From the NCBI RefSeq assembly GCF_030295425.1, contig NZ_AP027081.1, positions 2,234,965-2,298,964 of the forward strand: a stretch of DNA of 64,000 bases. The letters run 5' to 3'. Shown here one piece after another: positions 11,003 to 19,295 of the stretch. Both the position numbers and the translations under genes were made by a program. This DNA comes from Mesoterricola sediminis (lineage in GTDB: Bacteria > Acidobacteriota > Holophagae > Holophagales > Holophagaceae). The notes beneath the pieces are model-generated. The model was not told the origin of the DNA and did no database searches. It saw only the letters and a program-made list of their open reading frames with translations. Each line of letters opens with the position of its first letter. Position 1 is the stretch's first letter.

Positions 11003-11569
11003 ATGCCATTCCGGTTTCCTGGGGCGATCCTCGCGGCTGGCGCCATCCTGCTCAGCCTCGCGTGCGGAGGCGGGGGGGGCACGGGCGGGCAAGTTCAGAC
11101 GGCCACCCTGGCCTATGTCAATCCGGCAGGAACGGGCTGGCGATGGGTGAAGGACGAGGCGCTCAGCACCCCCGATCGCCTCGTCCTCGCCCTGGTGCCG
11201 CCGGAGGGGGTCACCGGCCTGCGGGGAGTCGCCTTTTCCCTGGCGTCGGACCCCGCGGCGACCCGCTGGGTGGAAGTGCGTGCCGGGGGCCGGAGCCTGG
11301 TGGAGAATGGCACGTTCAACCTGGGCGGTGGTGTCCCCCTGTTCCGGTACGGGCAGGATCAAGGCGTGCTCCGCGCCGGGATCTTCCAGAAGGGCAGGGG
11401 CGACGCGACGATCCCCGATGGGGCGGCGGTCCGGGTGGCCCTCGCCGTCCAGGCGGGCGCCGGTCCAGGGACCTGGACCCTGGACCGGGCCTCCCTGAAG
11501 GTGCTGCCCCCCACCGGGGCGCGGCTCGTGGAAACCCCTGTGGAGGCCGGACGGATCACCGTCCAATGA
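11003..11569 (+). CDS. Lipoprotein with a cohesin-like domain
   Basis: A 188-residue protein. The ATG at 11003 follows TGAGGTG and gives a lipoprotein signal (AGAILLSLACGGGG) with Cys as the lipidation site. The remainder (about residues 30-180) is all-beta and follows the cohesin layout: GVTGLRGVAFSLASDP, a mid-domain VLRAGIFQKGRG strand, then VRVALAVQAGAGPGTWTL. Cohesins bind dockerins, and the next gene ends in a dockerin. The cohesin call rests on pattern similarity only. Gap to the protease gene is 55 bp, so one transcript is likely. Confidence 0.6.
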   Translation: MPFRFPGAILAAGAILLSLACGGGGGTGGQVQTATLAYVNPAGTGWRWVKDEALSTPDRLVLALVPPEGVTGLRGVAFSLASDPAATRWVEVRAGGRSLVENGTFNLGGGVPLFRYGQDQGVLRAGIFQKGRGDATIPDGAAVRVALAVQAGAGPGTWTLDRASLKVLPPTGARLVETPVEAGRITVQ

Positions 11570-11624
11570 GGCCGGAAGGCCGGCCTTCCCCCCTGCCCGC
11601 CGGAACGCTTGAGGATCCCATCCG

Positions 11625-14600
11625 ATGCTGAAAGCCCGTCTCACCCTGCTCCTGGCCGCCGGCCTGTCCCTGATGGCCGCGCCGCCGGCCCTGGGCCCTG
11701 GCCACACCCTGCATCCCGTTGCCCAGTGGACCGATGCCCTTGGGCAGAGCCACACCCGCTACGAGCACCGCCTGAACGGGCTCCGGGTCTGGGGTTCCTT
11801 CTTCATCGACCACCAGGGCCCCGGCGCCCGGATCGCCTCGAACCGCCTGGCGATGGGGCCGCTCCCCCCGGCGGTGGCCGCCCCCTTCGCCACGGGCGCC
11901 CTGGCGGCGGGGGAGCAGATCTACGTGCCCCGGGATCTGCCCGTGCCCGCAGGGGATGGCACGGACGCGGTCCTGATGGACAAGGGCCCGGCCGGCTACA
12001 TCGAGGCCGTGTACGTGCCCGCCGTGCCTGACAAGGACAACCTCGCCGGGGAGGCCTACGATTTCATCCTGGACGCCCAGACTGGCGAGGTCCTGTACCA
12101 GATCCCCATCCTGGAGGGGGCGGGCGCCGCCAAGGGGACGGGCAATACCTTGTACCAGGGGCAGGTCACCCTCGATGTCACCGATACCGGCGACGGGTTC
12201 CGGCTCGCGGACACCACCCGGCCCAGCCAGGGGCGATCCAATCAGATCAAGCAATTCTCCTATTCGACCAGCGCCCGCGAGGATCCTCCCCAGGCGCTCG
12301 CCGTTTGGGGCGATGGCAGGGCCGAGGCGCCGGGGACCGACAAGGACACCCCCACCGCCCAGACGATGCTGGCGGATATGGCGGCGGGCCTGCAGACGGC
12401 CTGGGACTATTGGAGGAGCGTCCATGGCCGGTGGGGCGTGGATGGGCTCGGGACTCCCATCAACGGTTATGCCCATGTCCCGACGAAAGTGGACAACGCC
12501 GCCTGGGGGCGCACCGCAAACGAACTGTACTTCGTGGTGGGCAATCCATCCAGGAACCGTCCCATGACGTTCCCGTCCGTCATCGGGCACGAACTGACGC
12601 ACGGCGTGATCGACTTCACCGCCAACCTGATCTATGAGGGGGAGAGCGGCGCCCTCAACGAGGGCACCGCGGATTTCTTCGCCGCGATGATGGGGGCCTG
12701 GCGGGCCAACGGCTCCCGCGCGGGGCGCATCGGGGATGCCAACACGACCTGGGCCTTGACCTCCTACCTCCAGGACGGCACGCCGGAGGTCATGCGCAAT
12801 TTCATCAAACCCTCCTTCGCCCCGAAACCCTCCCCGGACGCATGGAGTCCGGACCTGAAGAAACTGGATGTGCACCAGGGGTCGGGGCCCCTGAACCGGG
12901 CCTTGCACTTCCTGAGCCAGGGGGCCTCCAGCGACCCGCTCCAGGAGAACTTCTCGCCCCACCTGCCCGATGGGATGCGGGGGATCGGGAACGACGACGC
13001 CGCCAGGCTCTGGTACCGCGCCCTCACCACGTACCTGGGCCCCTCCAGCGGGTACGCCGAGGCGCGGGAGGCCGCCTTGAAGGCGGCCGCGGATCTCTGG
13101 GGAGCCGGTTCGGCCCAGGCGAAGGCGGCGGCCTCGGCCTTCGCGGCCATCCGGGTGGGGACCCCGGCCCCCGCGGAGCCCACGGGCTCGATCACCCTCG
13201 CGGCCACGGGGAGCCTCCAGGCGGGCCAGGTGAAACTGGAGGCGCAGGCCTCGGCCCCCCTCAAGCGGGTCCTCTACTACGTGGACGGCACGTACATGGG
13301 CGCCAGCACGGGGGAGCCCCACGCCCTCCTGCTGGATTCGGGCCCCGAACTGGCCAACGGCAGCCATGTCCTGGTGGCCCGGGGCTATTCGGAGGCCGGG
13401 CTGGAAGCCGTCTCCCAGGAGGCGGCCTTCTCCCTGGATGCGCCGGTCCAGCAGATCATGCTGAATCCCGGGTTCGAGGCGGGAGACGCTCACTGGGAAC
13501 TGACCGGCTGGAAGGCCGCCTTCGATCCCTCCGGCCGGAAGCCCCATGGCGGGTTCCGCGCCCTCCAGGTCGCGGACGACGAGGAGTCGCAGTTCGGCTT
13601 CGCTGCCCAGAGCGTGGCGCTGCCGGCCGAGGCCGCCTGGGCCGAACTGAGCTTCTGGATGCGCTACGAAGGCCCCGAGGACAGTGCGGGCGACGCGGTC
13701 TTCGGTGTTTCCGCGGGGACGAGCGACCCGGGCCTCGAAGAAATCATCGCTGAAATCCCCCCCTCCGGGGCCCGGGGCGGCTGGGTCCGGAAAACCCTGA
13801 ACCTGGCCAGCCTGGCGGGCCATACCGTCCGGGTGAACTTCGAGGGTCTGGTTCCCATGGGGTCCGGCGCCCGCCTCCTGGTGGATGATGTGCGCCTGGT
13901 CTGGTCCCGGGTGGAGCCGGGCCGCCTCTACGTCACGCCGGACCGCGTGGATGTCTGGGCCGGGGATGCGACGCCCATCCCCCTCCAGCCATACTTCAAC
14001 GGCCCGGTCATGCCGCAGATCACCTGGCGGGCCACCGGCGGAACCCTCACCCGCGAGGGCGTCTACACGCCGCCCACCCAGCCCGGAACCTACCGGATCT
14101 ACGCCGATCCGACCGACCCGAACGCGGACACGGAGGCGCCCGTATGGGAGGTCCCGGTGAACGTCAAGCCGCGGGTGGCCCTGGAGCCGGCGACCCTCGC
14201 CATGGACGCGGGAACCACGCACGTCTTCAGCCTCACGGCCGCGCCGGACGCGTCACCCGCCCTCACCCTCGCCGGAGGGGATCACCCCGGATTCGTGGCT
14301 ACCGCCCAGGCCGGCAAGGTGGCCTACACGGCGCCCAGCACCCCCGGGACCTATGTGCTGACCGCCCGGGACGCCACGTCCGGGGCCTCCGCCACCGCCA
14401 CCGTCCAGGTGCGCGCGGAGCCCATGTCGGTGGTGGTCGACCCCGCGGAGGCCGTGCTGGCCACGGGGGCCGGTTTCGGCTTCACCGCCACGGTGCGCGG
14501 GGACGGTCCGGACGGCGTGGTCTGGTCCCTGGCGGAGCGGGGCGGGGGCGCCGTGGGCACCACGGGCCTCTACGCCGCGCCCCTGGCCGCGGGCACCTAC

Positions 14601-15092
14601 CATGTCATCGCCACGAGCGTGGCCGATCCCGCCAAGCGCGGGGTGGCCACGGTGACCGTGGTGGACGGGGTCGCCGTGGATCCCCCCTCGGCCACCCTCC
14701 TGGTGGGCGGAACGTGTTCCTTCCGTGCCACCGTGCCCGGCCGAGGGAACGCGGACGTGGACTGGAAGGTGGAGGAAGGGTCGACCGGCGGGACGGTGGT
14801 GAACGGCCTCTACACGGCGCCGGCCACCCCCGGCACCTACCACGTGAAGGTCACGAGCGTCGCCCAGCCCTCGCTCAGCGCGGTGGTGGACGTGAAGGTG
14901 AAGACCGCGGACCTGGACGGGGACGGCACAACGGCCCTGGATTTCGAGGACATGGCCATCCTGGCCGACAGCTACGGCCAGACCGGCGCCGATCTCCCCG
15001 CGGATGTGAACGGAGACGGGCGGGTGGATGAACAGGACGAGGCCCAGGTCCTGGCCAAGGTCGGGGGCCAGGGGCCCGCGACGGCCCCCTGA
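11625..15092 (+). CDS. M4 (thermolysin-type) metalloprotease with Ig-like repeats and C-terminal dockerin
   Basis: A 1155-residue secreted protein: signal peptide (1-21), a pro-region, then an M4 catalytic domain with HELTH (His322, Glu323, His326), the third zinc ligand Glu346 in LNEGTADF at thermolysin spacing, and the transition-state His in VHQGSGPLN. Residues about 520-1090 carry a carbohydrate-binding-like jelly roll (LNPGFEAGDAHWELTGW) and several Ig-like beta domains with recurring 'GLYTAPATPGTYHV' units. The end has two Ca-binding loops (DLDGDGTTALDFED, DVNGDGRVDEQDE), a type-I dockerin. Probably a surface-held or secreted protease. Confidence 0.9.
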   Translation: MLKARLTLLLAAGLSLMAAPPALGPGHTLHPVAQWTDALGQSHTRYEHRLNGLRVWGSFFIDHQGPGARIASNRLAMGPLPPAVAAPFATGALAAGEQIYVPRDLPVPAGDGTDAVLMDKGPAGYIEAVYVPAVPDKDNLAGEAYDFILDAQTGEVLYQIPILEGAGAAKGTGNTLYQGQVTLDVTDTGDGFRLADTTRPSQGRSNQIKQFSYSTSAREDPPQALAVWGDGRAEAPGTDKDTPTAQTMLADMAAGLQTAWDYWRSVHGRWGVDGLGTPINGYAHVPTKVDNAAWGRTANELYFVVGNPSRNRPMTFPSVIGHELTHGVIDFTANLIYEGESGALNEGTADFFAAMMGAWRANGSRAGRIGDANTTWALTSYLQDGTPEVMRNFIKPSFAPKPSPDAWSPDLKKLDVHQGSGPLNRALHFLSQGASSDPLQENFSPHLPDGMRGIGNDDAARLWYRALTTYLGPSSGYAEAREAALKAAADLWGAGSAQAKAAASAFAAIRVGTPAPAEPTGSITLAATGSLQAGQVKLEAQASAPLKRVLYYVDGTYMGASTGEPHALLLDSGPELANGSHVLVARGYSEAGLEAVSQEAAFSLDAPVQQIMLNPGFEAGDAHWELTGWKAAFDPSGRKPHGGFRALQVADDEESQFGFAAQSVALPAEAAWAELSFWMRYEGPEDSAGDAVFGVSAGTSDPGLEEIIAEIPPSGARGGWVRKTLNLASLAGHTVRVNFEGLVPMGSGARLLVDDVRLVWSRVEPGRLYVTPDRVDVWAGDATPIPLQPYFNGPVMPQITWRATGGTLTREGVYTPPTQPGTYRIYADPTDPNADTEAPVWEVPVNVKPRVALEPATLAMDAGTTHVFSLTAAPDASPALTLAGGDHPGFVATAQAGKVAYTAPSTPGTYVLTARDATSGASATATVQVRAEPMSVVVDPAEAVLATGAGFGFTATVRGDGPDGVVWSLAERGGGAVGTTGLYAAPLAAGTYHVIATSVADPAKRGVATVTVVDGVAVDPPSATLLVGGTCSFRATVPGRGNADVDWKVEEGSTGGTVVNGLYTAPATPGTYHVKVTSVAQPSLSAVVDVKVKTADLDGDGTTALDFEDMAILADSYGQTGADLPADVNGDGRVDEQDEAQVLAKVGGQGPATAP

Positions 15093-15096
15093 ACGG

Positions 15097-15124
15097 AAAG
15101 GCGCCGCCCGGGGGCGGCGCCTTT
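15097..15124. terminator. Bidirectional terminator hairpin
   Basis: A perfect 12-bp inverted repeat (AAAGGCGCCGCC / GGCGGCGCCTTT, loop of 4) between the convergent protease and pyrophosphatase genes. The A and T ends serve both directions. Confidence 0.75.
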
Positions 15125-15144
15125 CATCCAACGGGGCGGAGGGC

Positions 15145-17676
15145 CTACTTGGCCTCCTCCTCCGACACGAGGCCGGGCGTTTCCTGCTTGCTCTTGGCCA
15201 CGGCCCAGCCGATGAGGCCGGCGCAGATGAGGCCGCCCACCAGGCCGCCCAGCTTCAGGCTGGTCATGCCTTCCACGGGGAAGATGGTGAACTTCATGAC
15301 CACGCCCAGGGCGAGCAGGCTCACCATGTTCATGACCTTGATCAGGGGGTTCAGGGCGGGGCCGGCGGTGTCCTTGAGGGGATCGCCCACGGTGTCGCCC
15401 GTGACGGAGGCCTTGTGGGCCTCGCTGCCCTTGCCGCCGTAGAGGCCGTCCTCGATCATCTTCTTCGCGTTGTCCCAGGCGCCGCCGGCGTTGGCCATGA
15501 AGACCGCCAGCAGCTGGCCGACCAGGATCATGCCCGCCAGGAAGCCGCCCAGGGCGTAGGGGCCCAGGAAGAGGCCGACCATGAGGGGGGCGGTGATGGC
15601 CAGGAGGCCGGGGCCCACCAGCTCCTTCTGGGCGGTGGAGGTGCAGATGTCCACCACGCGGCCGTAGTCGGGCTTCTTGGTGCCGGCCCAGATGGCGGCG
15701 TCGCGGAACTGCGCGCGGCACTCGATGACGATGTAGTAGGCGGCGCGGCCCACGGCGCGGATCAGCTGGCTGCTGAAGAGGAACGGCACGGCGCCGCCGA
15801 TCAGGAAGCCGATGAACACCTTGGGGTCGGCCACGGTCAGGAGGCCGGCGTGCTTGCGGTACTCCTCGATGGACATCTGGGCGATCTTGTCCTCGCTGCC
15901 CACCGCGATGACGGCGATGAAGCTGGAGAACAGGGACACGGCGGCGATGACGGCGGAGCCGATGGCGATGCCCTTGGTCTCGGCCTTCGTGGTGTTGCCC
16001 ACGGCGTCGAGGTCGGCCAGGATCTGGCGGGCCCGCTTGTAGCTGCCGGGCTTCTCCTTCTCCATCTCGTCCTTGTCGAAGCCCATCTCGCCGATGCCGT
16101 TGGCGTTGTCGGCGACGGGGCCGAACACGTCCATGGAGATCGTGTTGCCGGTGAGGGTGAGCATGCCGATGCCGGTCATGGCCACGCCGTAGGCGACGAA
16201 CATGGGCGGCGTGCCGGCGTAGGTCAGCACGGAGAGGAAGAGGGCGACGACGATGACCACCAGCATGGCGACGGTGGACTCGTAGCCGAGGGCGAAGCCC
16301 TCGATGATGTTCGTGGCGTGGCCGGTGGTGCAGGCCCGCGCCAGGCCCTTCACCGGGGCGTGGGTGGTGTGGGTGTAGTAGCTGGTGACCTTGTTGAGGG
16401 CCACGGCCAGGAACACGCCGATGAGGCAGGTGATGGCCGGGCGCATGTCGAGGCCGGCGACGCCGAAGTTGGCCCAGGCGGGCAGGAACTTCGGATCATG
16501 GCCGGGGAAGCCGGCGGCGGCCATCGGGTTGGTGGCCATGTAGTTGGCGTCGAAGTGCAGGTAGAAGTAGCCCAGGACGAAGAAGCCCACCACGGAGATG
16601 ATGGAGCCGATCCAGAAGCCGCGGTGCACGCTCTTGAGGGCGGTGTCCGAGGTGTCCTCGGGGCCGGCCTTCACGGTGTAGGTGGAGATGATCGAGCCCA
16701 GGACGCCGATGCCGCGCACCAGCAGGGGGAAGATCACGCCCTTGTGGCCGAAGGAGGCCATGCCCAGGATCATGGCGGCGACGATGGTCACCTCGTAGGA
16801 CTCGAAGATGTCCGCGGCCATGCCGGCGCAGTCGCCCACGTTGTCGCCCACGTTGTCGGCGATGGTGGCGGCGTTGCGGGGATCGTCCTCGGGGATGTCC
16901 TTCTCGATCTTGCCGACGAGGTCGGCGCCCACGTCCGCGGCCTTGGTGTAGATGCCGCCGCCGACGCGCATGAACAGGGCGAGGAGGGTGCCGCCGAAGC
17001 CGAAGCCCAGGAGGGCCTCGTAGGCGTGCACGCCGTAGAGGAGGAAGATCAGGGTGCCGCCCAGGAGGCCGAGGCCGTCCGTGAGCATGCCGGTGACGGT
17101 GCCGGTGCGGTAGCCGAGCTGCATGGCCTCGCCGTAGCTGTGCTTGGCGGCGGCGGCGACGCGCAGGTTGCCGGTGGTGGCCAGGCGCATGCCCACGAAG
17201 CCCACGGCCCAGCTGAAGAGGCTGCCCATGAGGAAGGCGCCGGCGCGGCCGAAGGCGAAGACCTTGTCGCCCGTCACGGTGAACCACAGGACCACGGTGA
17301 TGATGATGATCAGGGGCCCGATCTTGCGGAACTGGGCGGCGAGGTAGGCGTTGGAGCCCTCACGCACGGCCGCCGCGATCTCCTGCATCCGCTTCGTGCC
17401 CTGGTCCGCGGCGTTGACCTGCCTCATGAGCAGGAGCGCGTACCCGAGGCCCGCGATGGCGATGCCGAGGACGACCATCAGGCAGACCCGCTCGAGGCTG
17501 CTGAAGTCGGGATCGCTGAAGAGGGCGAAGAACTTGAAGGGCTTGGCGTGGCCCTCGGCGGGAGCGACGACGGCCTGGCCGGCGTAGGCGACGGCGAAGA
17601 CGCACATCATGATCGCCAGATAGATCCGGCGTTTCAGGGGTGTGACCCTGAGTTTGTCCATCCAGGCATGCAGCAT
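15145..17676 (-). CDS. hppA: Membrane-bound proton-translocating pyrophosphatase
   Basis: An 843-residue multi-span membrane enzyme that uses pyrophosphate hydrolysis to pump ions. The PPi-binding block DVGADLVGKIEKDIPEDDP and the NVGDNVGDCAGMAADIFESYE segment are diagnostic. GNTTKA carries Lys where K+-dependent enzymes carry Ala, so by known family rules this should be the K+-independent H+-pumping class. The start MLHAWMDKL follows AAAGGAGTATCC on the minus strand; an upstream Met in the same frame has no ribosome site. Confidence 0.95.
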   Translation of the reverse strand: MLHAWMDKLRVTPLKRRIYLAIMMCVFAVAYAGQAVVAPAEGHAKPFKFFALFSDPDFSSLERVCLMVVLGIAIAGLGYALLLMRQVNAADQGTKRMQEIAAAVREGSNAYLAAQFRKIGPLIIIITVVLWFTVTGDKVFAFGRAGAFLMGSLFSWAVGFVGMRLATTGNLRVAAAAKHSYGEAMQLGYRTGTVTGMLTDGLGLLGGTLIFLLYGVHAYEALLGFGFGGTLLALFMRVGGGIYTKAADVGADLVGKIEKDIPEDDPRNAATIADNVGDNVGDCAGMAADIFESYEVTIVAAMILGMASFGHKGVIFPLLVRGIGVLGSIISTYTVKAGPEDTSDTALKSVHRGFWIGSIISVVGFFVLGYFYLHFDANYMATNPMAAAGFPGHDPKFLPAWANFGVAGLDMRPAITCLIGVFLAVALNKVTSYYTHTTHAPVKGLARACTTGHATNIIEGFALGYESTVAMLVVIVVALFLSVLTYAGTPPMFVAYGVAMTGIGMLTLTGNTISMDVFGPVADNANGIGEMGFDKDEMEKEKPGSYKRARQILADLDAVGNTTKAETKGIAIGSAVIAAVSLFSSFIAVIAVGSEDKIAQMSIEEYRKHAGLLTVADPKVFIGFLIGGAVPFLFSSQLIRAVGRAAYYIVIECRAQFRDAAIWAGTKKPDYGRVVDICTSTAQKELVGPGLLAITAPLMVGLFLGPYALGGFLAGMILVGQLLAVFMANAGGAWDNAKKMIEDGLYGGKGSEAHKASVTGDTVGDPLKDTAGPALNPLIKVMNMVSLLALGVVMKFTIFPVEGMTSLKLGGLVGGLICAGLIGWAVAKSKQETPGLVSEEEAK

Positions 17677-17893
17677 GGATACTCCTTTAAAAAAAGGGTG
17701 AATCAATCCGGCCCTGGGACCGGATACCTGTGGGTGCTGGCATTTCCAGGGGAAGCATGAGATGGTATTCGGCCTCAGGCTACCACTCCGTCACCCCATG
17801 TCAATGCGGGTTTGACGTTCCGAGCCCTCGCCAACCGGCCGTGGACCGGGCCGCCGCGCCCTGGTGCCTGACGAATCGTCATCCGAGGTTTCC

Positions 17894-18289
17894 ATGTCGC
17901 GTCCCTGCCCCTGTGCGTCCACCAAGACCTATGCCGCCTGCTGCGAGCCTTTCCTGATCGGGCGGGCCCAGCCTGAGACCGCCGAGCAGCTCATGCGCAG
18001 CCGCTTCTCCGCCTACGCCCTGGGCAAGGCCGATTATCTGGCCGCCACCACCTGCGCCGAGGAGCGGGCCAAGCTGGACATCGAGGAACTGGGCCGCTAC
18101 GTGCGCGCCGTGAAGTGCATCACCCTGAAGGTCCTGGCCACCGAGGCCGGCGGCGCCGCGGACGAGACCGGCACGGTCACCTTCCACGCCAAGCTCCAGA
18201 TCAACGGCAAGCGCATGCTCCACCGCGAGAAGAGCCGCTTCGTCCGCGAAGAGGGCCGCTGGGCCTACGTCGACGGGGACACCAACTAG
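17894..18289 (+). CDS. YchJ-family SEC-C motif protein
   Basis: A 131-residue protein beginning MSRPCPCASTKTYAACCEP, the zinc-binding SEC-C motif, followed by the YchJ/UPF0225 fold (AEQLMRSRFSAYALGKADYL). The role is unproven; SEC-C is best known from SecA. Its TAG stop is part of the CTAG target into which an IS5-family element inserted, so the gene is intact but now abuts the element. Confidence 0.88.
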   Translation: MSRPCPCASTKTYAACCEPFLIGRAQPETAEQLMRSRFSAYALGKADYLAATTCAEERAKLDIEELGRYVRAVKCITLKVLATEAGGAADETGTVTFHAKLQINGKRMLHREKSRFVREEGRWAYVDGDTN

Positions 18290-18400
18290 GGTGTGTTCGT
18301 AATCTAGGATAGTAATGGCTAATACCCATCCGTGCCGGAGCATGGAGGAGCTGGAATAGTGAGTCTGTGCTGCAGTGCCTGATGGCGCCGCGCATTCGCA

Positions 18401-18456
18401 GCATCCTATTGGAACGCGGAGGCGCGGAGGATCTCGCTGAGGCTCGCGGAGAAAGG
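18401..18456 (-). repeat. Interspersed repeat, copy A
   Basis: The sequence read on the minus strand (CTCCGCGAGCCTCAGCGAGA, then TCCTCCGCGCCTCCGCGTT) recurs nearly unchanged as copy B at 18643-18697 in opposite orientation. Together they bracket the GxxExxY-like fragment. Confidence 0.7.
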
Positions 18457-18459
18457 ATC

Positions 18460-18596
18460 AAGCCCACAAGCCCCCTCCACTCGATATCCAGGAAAACCTC
18501 CCGCTTCACCTTATGGCCGGCCAGTCTCAGGGAGTGCGCCAGACAGACCTTGTAGGGATCCTCCCCGTCGACCTCTCCCCAATGCCTTCCCATCAC
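18460..18596 (-). pseudogene. Fragment resembling a GxxExxY protein
   Basis: The minus-strand frame reads DPYKVCLAHSLRLAGHK then VKREVFLDIEWRGL, which lines up by eye with the central part of the small GxxExxY family (pattern Y-x-x-x-L-x-x-x-L-x-x-x-G then a charged residue, V, 'xxPxxYKG'). The N-terminal GxxExxY motif and the C-terminal half are missing; the frame runs into repeat copy A. Treated as a relic. Confidence 0.4.
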
Positions 18597-18642
18597 GCCT
18601 CCCGTTGGGACGTGTCATTGGGAGGTGGCAGGTTCCAGGAGC

Positions 18643-18697
18643 GCTTTCCTCCGCGACCCTCTGCGAGATCCTCCGCGCCTCCGCGTTTCATAGGATC
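18643..18697 (+). repeat. Interspersed repeat, copy B (inverted relative to copy A)
   Basis: GAGATCCTCCGCGCCTCCGC is shared exactly with the reverse complement of copy A and the flanks differ at a few positions. It closes the about 300-bp bracketed segment inside the IS5-family copy. Confidence 0.7.
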
Positions 18698-18729
18698 AAT
18701 GAGGATCCGGAACGCTTGTCACCCTCCGC

Positions 18730-19196
18730 TCATAGCCTCAGCCAGATCACGATGCAGGCCAAAGCCACCTGGGCTGAGAAACTTCGCGCCGTTTTGTCGA
18801 ACCTGGTGGCCAGCGCCCTGAACTGTTTGAGCTTGGCGAACCCATGCTCGATGGCATGGCGGGCCTTGTATAGGTGTGAGTCCCAGGCCGCCGGATTCTT
18901 GCGCCGGGGATGAGGTGGGATGACGGCTGTCGCACCCATGGCCTCGATCGCCTTCCTTACCGGGTTCCCATCGTAGGCCCGATCTCCGAACCCGTACTCT
19001 GCCTGCCAACCGCACAGCAATCCTTCAGCAGACCGGCTTTCATGGGCTTGCCCCGGAGTGACCAGGAAATCCAAAGGATTACCGTGGGCATCGCAGATCA
19101 AATGGATCTTGGTCGAGCATCCACCCCGAGATCGTCCGAGCGCCTGGTTCCAGAGCCCCCCCCCCCCTTTTCATCGGTCAGGAAACTTCTCGGCAT
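18730..19196 (-). pseudogene. IS5-family transposase, internally deleted and frameshifted
   Basis: The C-terminal 123 residues are intact and match copy 2 (GDRAYDGNPVRKAIEAMG; YKARHAIEHGFAKLK, the Y-R-E-K signature of IS5-type DDE transposases), and this copy still has the natural end ACIVIWLRL. The N-terminal part stops after MPRSFLTD. Compared with copy 2, about 293 bp (62960-63252 there) are gone and the junction holds a run of 12 C (19156-19167) where copy 2 has 5. The join is also out of frame. Confidence 0.85.
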
Positions 19197-19295
19197 CGTT
19201 ACCCCAGGAAAATTCGTGGTGTACGAGCCTTTACGTATGAGTACAAGTTAACTATTTATCTAATCTATAGATTCCGAACACAGCCTAGGGGGGCC

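Larger units (their letters stand above)
18290..19284 (-). mobile_element. Degenerate IS5-family element (copy 1) carrying extra DNA
   Basis: The left end (19284 downward) is identical to the start of copy 2 at 62847: GCTGTGTTCGGAATCTATAG. A matching imperfect end, GGTGTGTTCGTAATCTAGG, starts at 18290. Both ends are flanked by CTAG (18286-18289 and 19285-19288), consistent with a 4-bp target duplication as in CTAG-targeting IS5 relatives. Inside are a transposase with a large internal deletion (18730-19196) and about 420 bp of foreign-looking DNA (18310-18729). It cannot move by itself. Confidence 0.75.

Noticed and set aside
15028-17760. A 910-residue plus-strand open frame opposite the pyrophosphatase gene
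   Set aside because: Its composition (Gly, His, Ala, Glu, Asp runs) is the typical shadow of a GC-rich gene on the other strand, and the minus strand encodes a clear pyrophosphatase.
18201-18596. Whole 131-residue minus-strand frame as an intact gene
   Set aside because: Only the first 45 or so residues resemble a protein family; the rest runs through the repeat and the ychJ end on the other strand.
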